Source: an uncultured Chitinophaga sp. (lineage in GTDB: Bacteria > Bacteroidota > Bacteroidia > Chitinophagales > Chitinophagaceae). Taken from it: a DNA stretch of 64,000 nucleotides. The DNA is taken from the NCBI RefSeq assembly GCF_937898475.1, contig NZ_CALEJS010000039.1, forward strand, positions 62,001-126,000, written 5' to 3'. The notes below the pieces were generated by a model, which saw only the letters and a program-made list of their open reading frames with translations, was not told the DNA's origin and searched no databases. Each line of letters begins with the position of its first letter. The stretch's first letter is position 1. The translations under genes and the position numbers were made by a program. Below, one piece after another: positions 1-8,851 of this stretch.

Positions 1-386
1 AGTGCCGCGAACTGGGCCTGCGTGGCGATGCTGCAGATGCAGCCATTGCAGACCTCATAGCAGACAATTTCCTGAATGAGGAACGCTTTGCCAAAGCCTT
101 TGCCGGTGGTAAGTTTCGCCTGAAGCAATGGGGCCGCCGCAAAATAACCATCGAGTTGCAGCAAAGGCAGGTATCACCTTACTGCATCAAAAAAGCCCTG
201 CAGGAAATAGATGATGCAGACTACCGCGAAACACTCCATAAGCTGGCCGGAAAGAAATATGCCTCCCTGGAAGGCGAACACCCCCTGAAACGGAAGCAGA
301 AAACCATCCAGCACCTTATACAGAAGGGTTTTGAAACAGACCTCATACTGGCTGTTGTTGAAGGAATTGCAAATGATGCCGGTTAA
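1..386 (+). CDS. recX: Regulatory protein RecX (3' part, cut by window edge)
   Basis: The reading frame is open from base 3 with no start in the window, so the N-terminus is missing and about 127 residues remain. The sequence has the three-helix RecX repeats: LIADNFLNEERFAKAF, then FRLKQWGRRKITIELQ with the basic patch typical of RecX, then a last repeat ending in KGFETDLILAVVEGI. RecX binds RecA filaments and limits strand exchange and the SOS response. No recA lies in the window. The next gene starts 137 bases downstream and has its own candidate promoter, so co-transcription is uncertain. The family call is firm; the regulatory partner is known from the family only. Confidence 0.85.
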   Translation, partial: CRELGLRGDAADAAIADLIADNFLNEERFAKAFAGGKFRLKQWGRRKITIELQQRQVSPYCIKKALQEIDDADYRETLHKLAGKKYASLEGEHPLKRKQKTIQHLIQKGFETDLILAVVEGIANDAG

Positions 387-425
387 AGCGTCAATATTTT
401 CAATAGTTTTTAAGCTTGCAGAGCG

Positions 426-433
426 TAAATTTG
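426..433 (+). promoter_or_regulatory. Candidate -7 box upstream of the nitrilase-family gene
   Basis: TAAATTTG matches the Bacteroidota -7 consensus TAnnTTTG. No clear TTTG lies at the -33 position. It would give a leader of about 85 bases that contains the 7-bp word array at 484-518. Confidence 0.35.
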
Positions 434-483
434 TCAATCAGTCTTAACGGTTTACGCGTAATGCTCCATGCATTGTGCGGACG

Positions 484-518
484 GCGTTGGGCGTTAAGCA
501 TTCAGCGTTAAGCATTTT
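484..518 (+). repeat. 7-bp word array (GCGTTAA type)
   Basis: Five consecutive heptamers: GCGTTGG, GCGTTAA, GCATTCA, GCGTTAA, GCATTTT. A degenerate complementary arm (CTTAACG, then CGTAATG) lies at about 441-468, so a hairpin is possible. The array ends six bases before the ATG at 524. Confidence 0.75.
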
Positions 519-523
519 TAATT

Positions 524-1318
524 ATGTCAGATCTGAAAGTAACACTCATCCAGACGCAGCTTCACTGGGAAGATATTGCAGCTAACCTGCGGATGTTTGA
601 TGAAAAAGTGAACGCTATTCCCGAGCGTACGGAAGTGGTAGTGCTGCCCGAGATGTTCAGCACCGGTTTCAGCATGCAGCCCGAAAAGCTGGCAGAGACC
701 ATGGATGGCAGCGCAGTGCAGTGGATGAAGAAGAAAGCAGCAGAAAAGAATGTGATCATCACCGGCAGCCTTATCATTAAGGAAGGCGATCATTACCTGA
801 ACCGCCTGATCTGGATGCAACCCAACGGTGTATACGGCACGTACGATAAACGTCATGTATTTGCTTTTGCAGGCGAGCATGAGCATTATCAGCCGGGCGA
901 TAAACGCCTGATAGCCCAGGTAAAAGGCTGGAAAATAAACCTCCTTATCTGTTACGATCTGCGTTTCCCCGTATGGGCGCGTAACGCCATCTCCCCGGAT
1001 ACCGGGGCGCCCGTATACGATGTGCTGATCAACGTGGCCAACTGGCCCGAAGCCCGCAGCACGCCCTGGAAAACCTTACTGCAGGCCCGCGCCATCGAGA
1101 ATCAAAGTTATGTGGTAGGCGTAAACCGGGTAGGCAATGACGGCAACAATATCTACCACAGCGGCGACAGCAGCATTATTGACCCGGTGGGAGAGATCAT
1201 TTACCAGAAAAGTCACGACGAGGATATCTTCACATATACCCTCCAGCGCAACCGCCTGGACGACATCAGGCAGCGCCTGCCCTTCCTGAAGGATGCAGAT
1301 AAATTCCAGGTGTTTTGA
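524..1318 (+). CDS. Carbon-nitrogen hydrolase, omega-amidase (YafV/Nit2-like)
   Basis: 264 residues, full length for the short nitrilase-superfamily enzymes. The catalytic triad is visible: Glu43 in LPEMFSTGF, Lys109 in YDKRHVF and Cys143 in LLICYDLRFP. The GEHEHYQPG stretch after the lysine and the RAIENQSYVVGVNRVG segment match the omega-amidase branch, which hydrolyses alpha-ketoglutaramate or alpha-ketosuccinamate left by glutamine or asparagine transaminases. Cytosolic, with no signal peptide. Its stop overlaps the start of the next gene (TTGA), so the two are probably translationally coupled. Substrate within the branch is inferred. Confidence 0.85.
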   Translation: MSDLKVTLIQTQLHWEDIAANLRMFDEKVNAIPERTEVVVLPEMFSTGFSMQPEKLAETMDGSAVQWMKKKAAEKNVIITGSLIIKEGDHYLNRLIWMQPNGVYGTYDKRHVFAFAGEHEHYQPGDKRLIAQVKGWKINLLICYDLRFPVWARNAISPDTGAPVYDVLINVANWPEARSTPWKTLLQARAIENQSYVVGVNRVGNDGNNIYHSGDSSIIDPVGEIIYQKSHDEDIFTYTLQRNRLDDIRQRLPFLKDADKFQVF

Positions 1319-1698
1319 TTACTGCAGTACACCATATCGCCATTATCTGTGCAGATTATGAACGCAGCAAGGCCTTCTACACCCAGGTACTGGGCCTGCA
1401 GATTGTAAGAGAAGTATACCGCGAAGAGCGCAGGTCCTGGAAGCTGGACCTGGCCCTGAACGGTCATTATATCATTGAACTGTTCTCCTTCCCCGATCCG
1501 CCTCCGCGGCCCACCCGCCCCGAAGCGCAGGGACTGAGACACCTGGCTTTTACCGTACAGGATATAGCACAATCAGTGGCAGCGCTGCAGCAGCATGGCG
1601 TAGCGGCAGAGCCCATACGTGTTGACCCTTACACCGGTAAACGCTTTACCTTCTTTTCAGACCCCGACGGCTTGCCGCTGGAATTATACGAAACCTAA
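1315..1698 (+). CDS. VOC/glyoxalase-family protein (YaeR/GloA2-like)
   Basis: 127 residues with the two beta-alpha-beta-beta-beta modules of the vicinal-oxygen-chelate fold. HHIAI opens module 1 and RHLAF opens module 2; acidic residues in IELFSFP and LELYE stand at the usual metal-ligand positions, so two His and two Glu are available to bind a divalent metal. It resembles the small YaeR group, whose substrate is not established. The start is TTG at 1315, overlapping the upstream TGA; no in-frame ATG would keep the HHIAI strand. It lies in a compact run with the amidase and nagA. Confidence 0.8.
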   Translation: MITAVHHIAIICADYERSKAFYTQVLGLQIVREVYREERRSWKLDLALNGHYIIELFSFPDPPPRPTRPEAQGLRHLAFTVQDIAQSVAALQQHGVAAEPIRVDPYTGKRFTFFSDPDGLPLELYET

Positions 1699-1708
1699 AC
1701 ATACCGCT

Positions 1709-2827
1709 ATGGCAGTTACTTATGTTAATGCACGTATTTTCACCGGAGACCGCTTTTTGGAAGATCATGCGGTATTAACAGACGAAGGACGTATCATCGG
1801 TATACTGCCGGTTTCAGAGATCCCTGCAAACACGCAGCGGATAGATCTTTCGGGCCTTACACTGGCCCCTTCGCTGATAGACCTCCAGATCTACGGAGGT
1901 AACAATAAATTGTTTCCATACGACCTGGATACGGCTTCACTGAAAGCTACCTATGAATATTGCCGTGGGGGCGGGGCAGCTTATTTCATGCCTACCGTGC
2001 CTACCAGTTCCTGGGAAGTGATGCTGAAAGCCATACAGGCCGTAAAACAATACTGGGACGAGGGTGGGGCCGGCGTACTGGGCCTTCACCTGGAAGGCCC
2101 CTTCATGAACCCCGAAAAACGCGGCGCTCACCTGCTGCAATACATCACAGCGCCAACGCAATACGATATTGACCGCCTGCTGGAACATGGCAGGGGAATC
2201 ATTAAGATGATGACACTGGCCCCTGAATGTTGTGACCCCACACTGGTTAAACAGCTGCAGGACGCCGGTATACTGGTTTCCGCCGGGCATAGTAATGCCA
2301 CCTATCAGCAGGCCTATACTGCTTTTGAAAACGGTATACCCGCCGCCACCCACCTGTTCAATGCCATGTCTGCCCTTCAGAGCAGGGCCCCCGGCATGGT
2401 AGGCGCTATTTATGATCACAGCCGTGTATGCGCCAGCGTGGTGGCAGATGGTATCCATGTAGACTTTGCCTCTATCCGCATCAGCAAGAAGATTATGGGT
2501 GAACGCCTCTACCTGATTACAGACGCCGTAGCAGAATGCCTGGAGGGAGACTATATCTATATCAGGGAGAACGACCGTTATGTAAATGCACAGGGAACCC
2601 TTGCAGGGTCCTGCCTTACCATGATACAGGCCGTGAAAAACTGCGTACAGCAGGTGGGTATTCCGCTGGATGAAGCCCTGCGCATGGCCAGTACCTACCC
2701 GGCTGCCCTGGCAGGGAAGGGTGATGAGCTGGGCCGCATAGCTGCCGGTTACCGCGATAGCATGGTGGCATTTGATGAGTATTTTGAGGTGCACTATTCT
2801 TTACCTTCGCAGTTAACAAATCCTTAA
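1709..2827 (+). CDS. nagA: N-acetylglucosamine-6-phosphate deacetylase
   Basis: 372 residues from the ATG at 1709. The frame is open further upstream into the VOC gene, but the family begins at MAVTYVNARIFTG. NagA removes acetate from GlcNAc-6-phosphate in amino-sugar catabolism and wall recycling. Visible family motifs are the metal-binding Glu in HLEGPF, followed by MNPEKRGAH, then the ligands in SAGHSNA and THLFNAM, and the catalytic Asp in LITDAV. Ten bases separate it from the VOC stop and 14 from the glycosyltransferase gene. No nagB lies in the window. For a chitin-degrading lineage this enzyme is expected. Confidence 0.93.
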   Translation: MAVTYVNARIFTGDRFLEDHAVLTDEGRIIGILPVSEIPANTQRIDLSGLTLAPSLIDLQIYGGNNKLFPYDLDTASLKATYEYCRGGGAAYFMPTVPTSSWEVMLKAIQAVKQYWDEGGAGVLGLHLEGPFMNPEKRGAHLLQYITAPTQYDIDRLLEHGRGIIKMMTLAPECCDPTLVKQLQDAGILVSAGHSNATYQQAYTAFENGIPAATHLFNAMSALQSRAPGMVGAIYDHSRVCASVVADGIHVDFASIRISKKIMGERLYLITDAVAECLEGDYIYIRENDRYVNAQGTLAGSCLTMIQAVKNCVQQVGIPLDEALRMASTYPAALAGKGDELGRIAAGYRDSMVAFDEYFEVHYSLPSQLTNP

Positions 2828-2841
2828 CCTGCAAACATTGT

Positions 2842-4524
2842 ATGTCGGCACTAAAGCGTTTTTTAACCAGAGATCATTACAAGTATTCCTTTTTACTGGG
2901 TTGGCTGTTGCTGGGCTTATTGCAGGCAGGGTTCACAGAGCTGATGGATGATGAAGCCTACTACTGGGTATATTCCCGCCACCTGGACTGGGGATATTTT
3001 GATCATCCGCCCATGATAGCGCTGCTGATAAAGACAGGGTACGCTATCTTTCATAATGAGCTTGGAGTACGCTTAGTGATGGTGCTGCTCAATGTGCTGA
3101 CCCTCTGGCTTACCTGGGAACTGATCCCTCAGAAGCATAACCGCCTGTTTTACCTGGTAATGGGTGCGATGGGCGCCATGCAGATAGGCGGAATGCTGGC
3201 CGTGCCCGATGTACCCCTGATCTTTTTTGCCACCTTATATTTCTGGGTTTACCGGCGTTTCACCGAACAGCAAAGCTGGAAGAATACCCTGCTCCTGAGC
3301 CTGAGCATGGCCCTGATGTTTTACAGTAAGTATCACGGGATATTGCTGGTGTTCTTTACCCTGGTATCCACCCCCAGCCTGCTGCAGGTATTCAAGTTCT
3401 ATATAGCGTGTATCATTACTGCGCTGCTATACCTGCCACACCTTTACTGGCAGTACAGCCACGGCTATCCTTCCATCCAGTACCACCTGGTTGAAAGGAA
3501 TGCCCCGGGTTACCATATTTCGTATTCACTGGACTATATCCTCGGACAGCTATTGCTTTTCGGGCCAATTGCCGGCTGGCTGATATTGTACTATGCTTTT
3601 ATCTGCCCCATCCAGAGCAGTTTTGAACGTACGCTCAAGGTGTGCCTGATAGGTGTGCTGGCCTTTTTCCTGTTCAGCACTTTTAAAGGCCGGGTAGAGG
3701 CCAACTGGACGGTGATGGTGTTTACGCCAGCCGTTATACTGGCGCACCAGGCCATTATCCGACGCAGGGGCTCCTGGAAATTGTTGCGTTATCTCACTAT
3801 TGCCACACTGATAGTAGTGCTCATCACAAGGGTGTATATGGCCTGGGATTTTTTGCCGGGGGTAAAGATCCGCCCGGAGATCCATCATAACCGCGAATGG
3901 GCAAAGGCCCTGGAAGATAAGGCCGCCGGCATACCGGTAGTGTTCCTGAACAGTTACCAGCTGGCCTCCAAGTACATGTTCTATTCAGACGGAGAACCGG
4001 CCTACAGCGTTAACAGCCGTTATGCCCGCCGTAATCAATACAATTACTGGAACACCGAAGAACAGTTATGGGGCAAACCGGTAATGATTGCCTATCAGCC
4101 GGGAACAGAATTGCCGGTGACCGATAGTATACACACGGTAAAAGGCACCTGGGAATATTACATACAGCCACAATACTATTCATACTCACTGATCTGGATG
4201 GTGCCTGCCATGAAAAAGCTGCAGGTAAAGCCGGGAGAGCGTATGGCTTTCGTACTGAAGATGCGTAGCGGTTACCATCAGCCGGTACCCGAAGACACCG
4301 CCCACGAAGCGGTATTGGGCTATGCGTTTATGCGTAAAAGAGAAGGATTAGCCCCGGTAAGATCAGATATCAGCCTTACCAAAGCGCTGCAGCGACACAT
4401 GATCCGGATGGAAGTAACCATGCCCGAACAACCCGGCGAATACCAGCTCAAATTCTGTGTATTCGCAGGCGTACTGCCGCCCACCCACAACAGCGAAAGC
4501 ATCAAAATAAAAGTAGAAGAGTAA
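2842..4524 (+). CDS. GT39/ArnT-type integral-membrane glycosyltransferase
   Basis: 560 residues. The N-terminal two thirds hold about ten hydrophobic segments. The first loop carries the acidic motif MDDEAYYWVYS followed by WGYFDHPPMIALLI, the signature of polyprenyl-phosphate-sugar-dependent transferases (PMT/ArnT superfamily, GT-C fold). The last 180 residues form a soluble, probably periplasmic domain. Such enzymes move a sugar from a lipid-phosphate donor to protein, lipid A or another glycan outside the membrane; donor and acceptor cannot be read from the sequence. It ends the run that begins at 524 and converges on thiL with only 20 bases between. Confidence 0.82.
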   Translation: MSALKRFLTRDHYKYSFLLGWLLLGLLQAGFTELMDDEAYYWVYSRHLDWGYFDHPPMIALLIKTGYAIFHNELGVRLVMVLLNVLTLWLTWELIPQKHNRLFYLVMGAMGAMQIGGMLAVPDVPLIFFATLYFWVYRRFTEQQSWKNTLLLSLSMALMFYSKYHGILLVFFTLVSTPSLLQVFKFYIACIITALLYLPHLYWQYSHGYPSIQYHLVERNAPGYHISYSLDYILGQLLLFGPIAGWLILYYAFICPIQSSFERTLKVCLIGVLAFFLFSTFKGRVEANWTVMVFTPAVILAHQAIIRRRGSWKLLRYLTIATLIVVLITRVYMAWDFLPGVKIRPEIHHNREWAKALEDKAAGIPVVFLNSYQLASKYMFYSDGEPAYSVNSRYARRNQYNYWNTEEQLWGKPVMIAYQPGTELPVTDSIHTVKGTWEYYIQPQYYSYSLIWMVPAMKKLQVKPGERMAFVLKMRSGYHQPVPEDTAHEAVLGYAFMRKREGLAPVRSDISLTKALQRHMIRMEVTMPEQPGEYQLKFCVFAGVLPPTHNSESIKIKVEE

Positions 4525-4526
4525 TG

Positions 4527-4547
4527 AGTAGCAGCTGTTAGCTATTA
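4527..4547 (+). repeat. Short 7-bp word array (GCTATTA type)
   Basis: AGTAGCA, GCTGTTA, GCTATTA between the convergent ends of the GT39 gene and thiL, overlapping the last codon of thiL. The same two words, GCTGTTA and GCTATTA, occur at 45882-45895. Confidence 0.5.
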
Positions 4548-5579
4548 TTGTTCAAATGCATTCCACCCCTGGGCTACCAGCTTGAATTTATTACCGCCTT
4601 TGGTAATAATATGCGCTCCTTCGCTGATGTCTGTCATATAGCCGATCACGCTGATCTGCTCATTGAGTAACAGCTTTTCATGATCCGCCTGTTTAATGGT
4701 GAACAGCAATTCATAATCCTCGCCGCCGCTCAATGCGCAGGCGGTGGGGTCCAGGCTGAATTTCATTGCCTGCTGCCTGCTTTGATCATGTATGGGTAAT
4801 TTGTCTTCATAGATCACACAGCCCAGGTTGCTTTGCTTGCAGATGTGCAGGGCTTCTGAACTGAGGCCGTCGCTCACGTCCATCATGGCGGTAGGCCTGA
4901 TTTCCGAAGACTCCAGGAACTCAATAATATCTTTGCGGGCTTCCGGTTTCAGTAAACGACCAATGATATAGGTCTGGTTTTCCAGGTCTGGTTGCAGCTG
5001 AGGATGCTGCAGGTGTACCTGTTTTTCGCGTTCCAGCAGGGTGAGCCCCAGAAAGGCAGCGCCCAGATCGCCGGATACACAGATCAGGTCTCCTTTTTCG
5101 GCGGTAGAGCGTTTTACGAACTGGTCAGGGGCAACTTCGCCGATGGCCGTTACGCTGATCACAAATCCCTTCTGGGAAGAGGAGGTATCGCCTCCTACCA
5201 GGTCTACACCGTATCTTTCGCAGGCGGCATAAACACCATCGTAAAATTCGCTGAGGGCCTCAACGGAAAAGCGGTTGCTGAAGGCAATGCTGACGGTGAT
5301 ATGGGTAGGGGTGGCATTCATGGCGTAGATGTCAGACAGGTTCACCACCACTGATTTATACCCGAGGTGTTTCAGGGGGGTGTATGCCAGGTCAAAATGA
5401 ATGCCTTCCACCAGCATATCCGTGCTGATCACGGTTTGTTTGCCAAAATGGTCTATTACGGCCGCATCGTCGCCTACGCCGAGCACGGTGCTGGCCTGCT
5501 GAATTTCTATATTTCTTGTGAGATAGTCTATCAGGCCGAATTCCCCGAGGGAGCCGACCTCTGTCCTTTCTTCGCTCAT
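4545..5579 (-). CDS. thiL: Thiamine-monophosphate kinase
   Basis: 344 residues, normal length. ThiL phosphorylates thiamine monophosphate to the diphosphate cofactor using ATP. Family motifs in order: GVGDDAAV near residue 35, STDMLVEGIHF near 52, VNLSDIYAMNA near 79, VGGDTSSS near 128 and MDVSDGLSSE near 230. The acidic residues of these motifs bind the metals and phosphates. It lies 12 bases downstream of suhB on the minus strand and is almost certainly co-transcribed with it. The ATG follows directly after the intergenic gap, and no earlier start fits. Confidence 0.93.
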   Translation of the reverse strand: MSEERTEVGSLGEFGLIDYLTRNIEIQQASTVLGVGDDAAVIDHFGKQTVISTDMLVEGIHFDLAYTPLKHLGYKSVVVNLSDIYAMNATPTHITVSIAFSNRFSVEALSEFYDGVYAACERYGVDLVGGDTSSSQKGFVISVTAIGEVAPDQFVKRSTAEKGDLICVSGDLGAAFLGLTLLEREKQVHLQHPQLQPDLENQTYIIGRLLKPEARKDIIEFLESSEIRPTAMMDVSDGLSSEALHICKQSNLGCVIYEDKLPIHDQSRQQAMKFSLDPTACALSGGEDYELLFTIKQADHEKLLLNEQISVIGYMTDISEGAHIITKGGNKFKLVAQGWNAFEQ

Positions 5580-5591
5580 TGCGCTAAAAAT

Positions 5592-6362
5592 TTATTTACC
5601 GTTTACGGCCGCCAGCAGTTCATCATGAATGATCCCGTTGGTGGCAATGATTTTTTTCTGATGGGGAGAGAAGCGATTGCCCTTGAAATCGGTCACTTTT
5701 CCGCCCGCTTCTTCTACGATAATGAAACCTGCGGCAGAGTCCCAGGCATTCAGCTTATGTTCATAAAAACCATCAAAACGTCCGGCAGCCACCCAGCAAA
5801 GATCAATGGCGGCAGATCCCAGGCGGCGCAGCGGCAGTCCCTGCCGTATAAAGCGGCCAAACACCACTACAGGATCGTTTGGCTCGTCTTCCCAGGTATA
5901 TGGAAAGCCCGTCACCAGGCAAGCCTTTGCCAGCTCGGGTTTTGCAGATACGCGGATAGGTTGGCCGTTCAGGGTGGCGCCCTGTCCTTTCTCTGCAAAG
6001 AAGAATTCATTCATGAAAGGGTTATACACGGCGCCCATGATCACTTCGCCGTCTACTTCCACGCCAATGGATACACAGCATAAGGGAATGCCGTGGGCAA
6101 AATTCACTGTTCCGTCCAGCGGGTCTATGATCCATTTCGTGTTGGAAGGAGTGCTGATCTCCCCGGCTTCCTCACTGAGGATGTAATGGTCGGGGTAGGT
6201 TTCCCGGATAGCGCTCAGGATAGCGGTTTCAGCCTGCTTGTCAGCCTCTGTAACCAGGTCATTTACAGTGCTTTTGCTGTCTATCTGGAAGCTGCCGTTA
6301 AAATATTGCTGTAAGATCTTTCCACCGGCCTCCGTAGCTTTAAGTAATGTGGCTTTTAACAT
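5592..6362 (-). CDS. suhB: Inositol monophosphatase family protein
   Basis: 256 residues, the usual length. The metal-binding motifs of the IMPase fold are intact: SEEAGE near residue 64, IDPLDGTVNFAHGIP near 79 and WDSAAG near 206. It hydrolyses sugar or inositol monophosphates in the cytosol; family members can also act on 3'-phosphoadenosine phosphate, and the sequence does not decide. First gene of a suhB-thiL unit. Its ATG lies only four bases after a -7 box, which suggests a leaderless mRNA. It is divergent from the GH3-type gene across a spacer holding a 7-bp word array. Confidence 0.88.
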   Translation of the reverse strand: MLKATLLKATEAGGKILQQYFNGSFQIDSKSTVNDLVTEADKQAETAILSAIRETYPDHYILSEEAGEISTPSNTKWIIDPLDGTVNFAHGIPLCCVSIGVEVDGEVIMGAVYNPFMNEFFFAEKGQGATLNGQPIRVSAKPELAKACLVTGFPYTWEDEPNDPVVVFGRFIRQGLPLRRLGSAAIDLCWVAAGRFDGFYEHKLNAWDSAAGFIIVEEAGGKVTDFKGNRFSPHQKKIIATNGIIHDELLAAVNGK

Positions 6363-6366
6363 GTCG

Positions 6367-6374
6367 CAAAGGTA
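6367..6374 (-). promoter_or_regulatory. -7 box of suhB, almost touching the ATG
   Basis: On the minus strand TACCTTTG is followed by CGAC and then the ATG (6362-6360). With the usual distance from box to transcription start, transcription would begin at or next to the start codon. Confidence 0.6.
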
Positions 6375-6383
6375 GGAGATTTA

Positions 6384-6485
6384 GTTGTCAGTTGTTAGTT
6401 GTCAGTTATCAGTGATTTAAGTGAAGGAAGCGCTATCTTTCAGGCATTTACTACCAACAACGGACAACTAGCAACTAACAACTTA
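6384..6485. repeat. Paired 7-bp word arrays (GTTGTCA / CAACTAA)
   Basis: Left arm 6384-6418: GTTGTCA, GTTGTTA, GTTGTCA, GTTATCA, GTGATTT. Right arm 6451-6485: CTACCAA, CAACGGA, CAACTAG, CAACTAA, CAACTTA. The arms are roughly complementary and separated by 32 bp. They lie exactly between the two divergent promoters of suhB and the GH3-type gene. Confidence 0.85.
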
Positions 6486-6492
6486 TTTCCCG

Positions 6493-6500
6493 TATTTTTG
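6493..6500 (+). promoter_or_regulatory. -7 box of the GH3-type gene
   Basis: TATTTTTG followed by CA, 27 bases before the ATG at 6528. Good match to TAnnTTTG. There is no TTTG at -33, where the word array sits instead. Confidence 0.6.
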
Positions 6501-6527
6501 CATTTCAAATAATGTGAAGGAAAATTA

Positions 6528-8066
6528 ATGGCCATCATCGGTAATCTTATATCCAGGTCACTCCGTATCCGTAAACAATTCACGGTTAAGTTAGGGACAC
6601 CGCGCCAATACCAGCTCCAGGTACTGCACCGGCTCTTAGAGAAGGCAAAACACACCCAGTTTGGCCGTCACTATAAATTCCAGGAGATCCTGGATAGCCC
6701 AAGCTTTATAAACCAGTACAGAGCCCGTATCCCGGTGCACAACTACAATAAAATGTACCGCGAGTGGTGGCATAAATGCCTGGAAGGAGAGGAAAATGTA
6801 AGCTGGCCAGAAAAGATCAAGTATTTTGCCCTCAGCTCCGGCACCTCCGAATCTGCCAGCAAACATATCCCCGTTACCCGCGACATGCTGCGTACCGTGA
6901 AAAAAGTAGGGGTAAAGCAGCTGTATTCCATGGTCAACTTCAATATTCCGCCTAAATCTTTTGAAAAAGGTATCCTGATGCTCGGAGGTACTACTTCCCT
7001 GTACGAAAAAGGCGACTATTACGAAGGCGACATGAGCGGTATACAGGCCAAAAATATTCCCCGCTGGTTCCGCCGCTTTTATAAGCCCGGCGGCCGGATC
7101 TCCAAAAAACCAAACTGGGAACAGCGTATCAAGCTCATCGTGCGTAAGGCTCCCCAGTGGGATGTAGGTACCGTATGCGGTGTACCTGCCTGGGTGCAGA
7201 TCGTGTTGGAAGAGATCATCAAATACCACGGTGTAAAGCATATTCACGAGATATGGCCTAACCTGGCTATTTATATACATGGAGGGGTTTCTTTCGAGCC
7301 TTACCGGGAAAGTTTCCAGAAACTGCTGGGCAAGCCCATCACATTCATTGAAACCTACATGGCCTCAGAAGGGTCTTTTGGTTTCCAGGCGCGTCCGGGT
7401 ACCAAAGGCATTAAGCTGGTGCTGAATGCCGGTATCTTTTTTGAATTCATTCCTTTTAATGAAGAGAACTTTGATGCAGACGGAGAGGTGAAGCCCAATC
7501 CAAAATCCTACATGATCCACGAAGTGGTAGAAGATGTAGAGTACGCCGTAATGCTGAGCACCTGTGCAGGGGCCTGGCGTTATCTGATAGGAGATGTGGT
7601 GAAGTTCACTTCCGTTAAAGAGCATGAGATCATCATTGTTGGCCGTACCAAGCAGTTCCTGAGCCTCTGCGGCGAACATATGAGCATTGATAACATGAAC
7701 AAGGCCATTGATACCGTGCAGAAAAAGCTGGGTATTACGGTAAAGGAATTTACCATTGCCGGGTTCCCTTATCAGAACCTGTTTGCCCACCGCTGGTACA
7801 TTGGTACAGACGATACCGCGGTAGACAGCAACAAGATACGCGAGATCATCGATCAGACGCTCTCTGAAGTAAACGACGACTATGCAGTAGAAAGAACTTC
7901 CGCGCTGAAAGAGATCTTTGTGGAAGTGCTGCCAAACGATATATTTATTGACTACCTGCGTTGCAAAGGCAAGGAAGGTGCTATGAACAAGTTTCCCAGG
8001 GTGATGAAGGGTGATAAGCTGAAAGACTGGGAAAGTTTCCTCGAAACAAAAACTGTGGGTAAATAA
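6528..8066 (+). CDS. GH3 auxin-responsive-promoter family protein (acyl-adenylate/amide synthetase fold)
   Basis: 512 residues, typical for bacterial GH3 proteins. The three adenylate-forming signatures are present: ALSSGTSES followed by KHIPVT (about residues 101-120), TYMASEGSFGF (near 277), and WRYLIGDVVKF (near 346). Plant GH3 enzymes adenylate hormone acids and conjugate them to amino acids. The bacterial substrates are largely unknown, so only an ATP-dependent acyl-amide ligase role can be inferred. No signal peptide. It is followed by a word array and then the LysE exporter, which might export a product, but nothing else supports that link. Confidence 0.85.
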   Translation: MAIIGNLISRSLRIRKQFTVKLGTPRQYQLQVLHRLLEKAKHTQFGRHYKFQEILDSPSFINQYRARIPVHNYNKMYREWWHKCLEGEENVSWPEKIKYFALSSGTSESASKHIPVTRDMLRTVKKVGVKQLYSMVNFNIPPKSFEKGILMLGGTTSLYEKGDYYEGDMSGIQAKNIPRWFRRFYKPGGRISKKPNWEQRIKLIVRKAPQWDVGTVCGVPAWVQIVLEEIIKYHGVKHIHEIWPNLAIYIHGGVSFEPYRESFQKLLGKPITFIETYMASEGSFGFQARPGTKGIKLVLNAGIFFEFIPFNEENFDADGEVKPNPKSYMIHEVVEDVEYAVMLSTCAGAWRYLIGDVVKFTSVKEHEIIIVGRTKQFLSLCGEHMSIDNMNKAIDTVQKKLGITVKEFTIAGFPYQNLFAHRWYIGTDDTAVDSNKIREIIDQTLSEVNDDYAVERTSALKEIFVEVLPNDIFIDYLRCKGKEGAMNKFPRVMKGDKLKDWESFLETKTVGK

Positions 8067-8185
8067 ATTCCAAATACCAAATTCCAAATTCCAAATTCGG
8101 AGTAAATGGATGTCTGAACCAAATGCATATTGCTTTTCCTTCTGACATTCATCTTGCTTTGGGATCTGGGATTTGGAATTTGAAT
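8067..8185. repeat. Paired 7-bp word arrays (ATTCCAA / TTTGGAA)
   Basis: Left arm 8067-8101 begins on the base after the GH3-type stop: ATTCCAA, ATACCAA, ATTCCAA, ATTCCAA, ATTCGGA. Right arm 8158-8185: TTTGGGA, TCTGGGA, TTTGGAA, TTTGAAT, ending 10 bases before the LysE ATG. The arms are complementary and could pair around a 56-bp loop. The same words recur at 48871-48898. Confidence 0.88.
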
Positions 8186-8195
8186 TTTTCTGAAA

Positions 8196-8837
8196 ATGGT
8201 TGCAGGAATCGTAGCAGGTTTAGGACTGGGAATATTTCTATCTGTATCGGTGGGCCCGGTAATATTTGCCATTATCAAATATAGTATCAACAATGGTTTT
8301 AAGGCCGGTATCAGCTTTGTGCTGGGCGTGTCTTTCAGCGATATTATGTTTGTACTGATCGGCAACCTGGCTACTTCCTTTATCGAAGGTCTGGAAGATT
8401 ATAAGCGCAGCATTGGTATTGTAGGCGGCATCATGCTGGTAGGCATGGGGCTCTACGGCCTCTTTCTCAAGAAGATCAGGATCAGCACCGGAGAAGAAAA
8501 GCCCGAAATGTTCCGTACGCATGACTATCTTAAAATATGGCTGGCCGGTTTCCTGATGAACACCCTGAACCCCGGTGTACTTATTTTCTGGCTGGGCGTA
8601 TGTGTAGCCAACAGCGCCACCACCGTAAGCCATCGCTTCGTGATGTATGGCGTGTGCCTCAGCCTGGTATTATCCATGGATATACTGAAAGTGTTTGTCA
8701 GCGATAAGATCCGCCATAAGCTCACCCTTAACAATGTGGTATGGCTGAATCGGATAGCGGGCGCCTGTATGGTAATGTTCGGTCTCATCCTGCTGTATAA
8801 AGTGTTGTTTGACGTAACAGCGCTCACCGGTCACTAA
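8196..8837 (+). CDS. LysE/RhtB-family translocator
   Basis: 213 residues with about six hydrophobic segments, the size and topology of LysE-type amino-acid exporters. The N-terminal segment GLGLGIFLSVSVGPVIFAIIKYSI carries the conserved Gly-Pro of the family, and LAGFLMNTLNPGVLIFWLGV has the conserved Asn-Pro motif. Expected to sit in the inner membrane and export amino acids or related small molecules; substrate unknown. Transcription is stopped by a strong hairpin directly downstream. Confidence 0.85.
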   Translation: MVAGIVAGLGLGIFLSVSVGPVIFAIIKYSINNGFKAGISFVLGVSFSDIMFVLIGNLATSFIEGLEDYKRSIGIVGGIMLVGMGLYGLFLKKIRISTGEEKPEMFRTHDYLKIWLAGFLMNTLNPGVLIFWLGVCVANSATTVSHRFVMYGVCLSLVLSMDILKVFVSDKIRHKLTLNNVVWLNRIAGACMVMFGLILLYKVLFDVTALTGH

Positions 8838-8851
8838 AAAGATAATGAAAT

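Noticed and set aside
1937..2794. 285-codon minus-strand frame opposite nagA
   Set aside because: Shadow frame; all NagA motifs are on the + strand.
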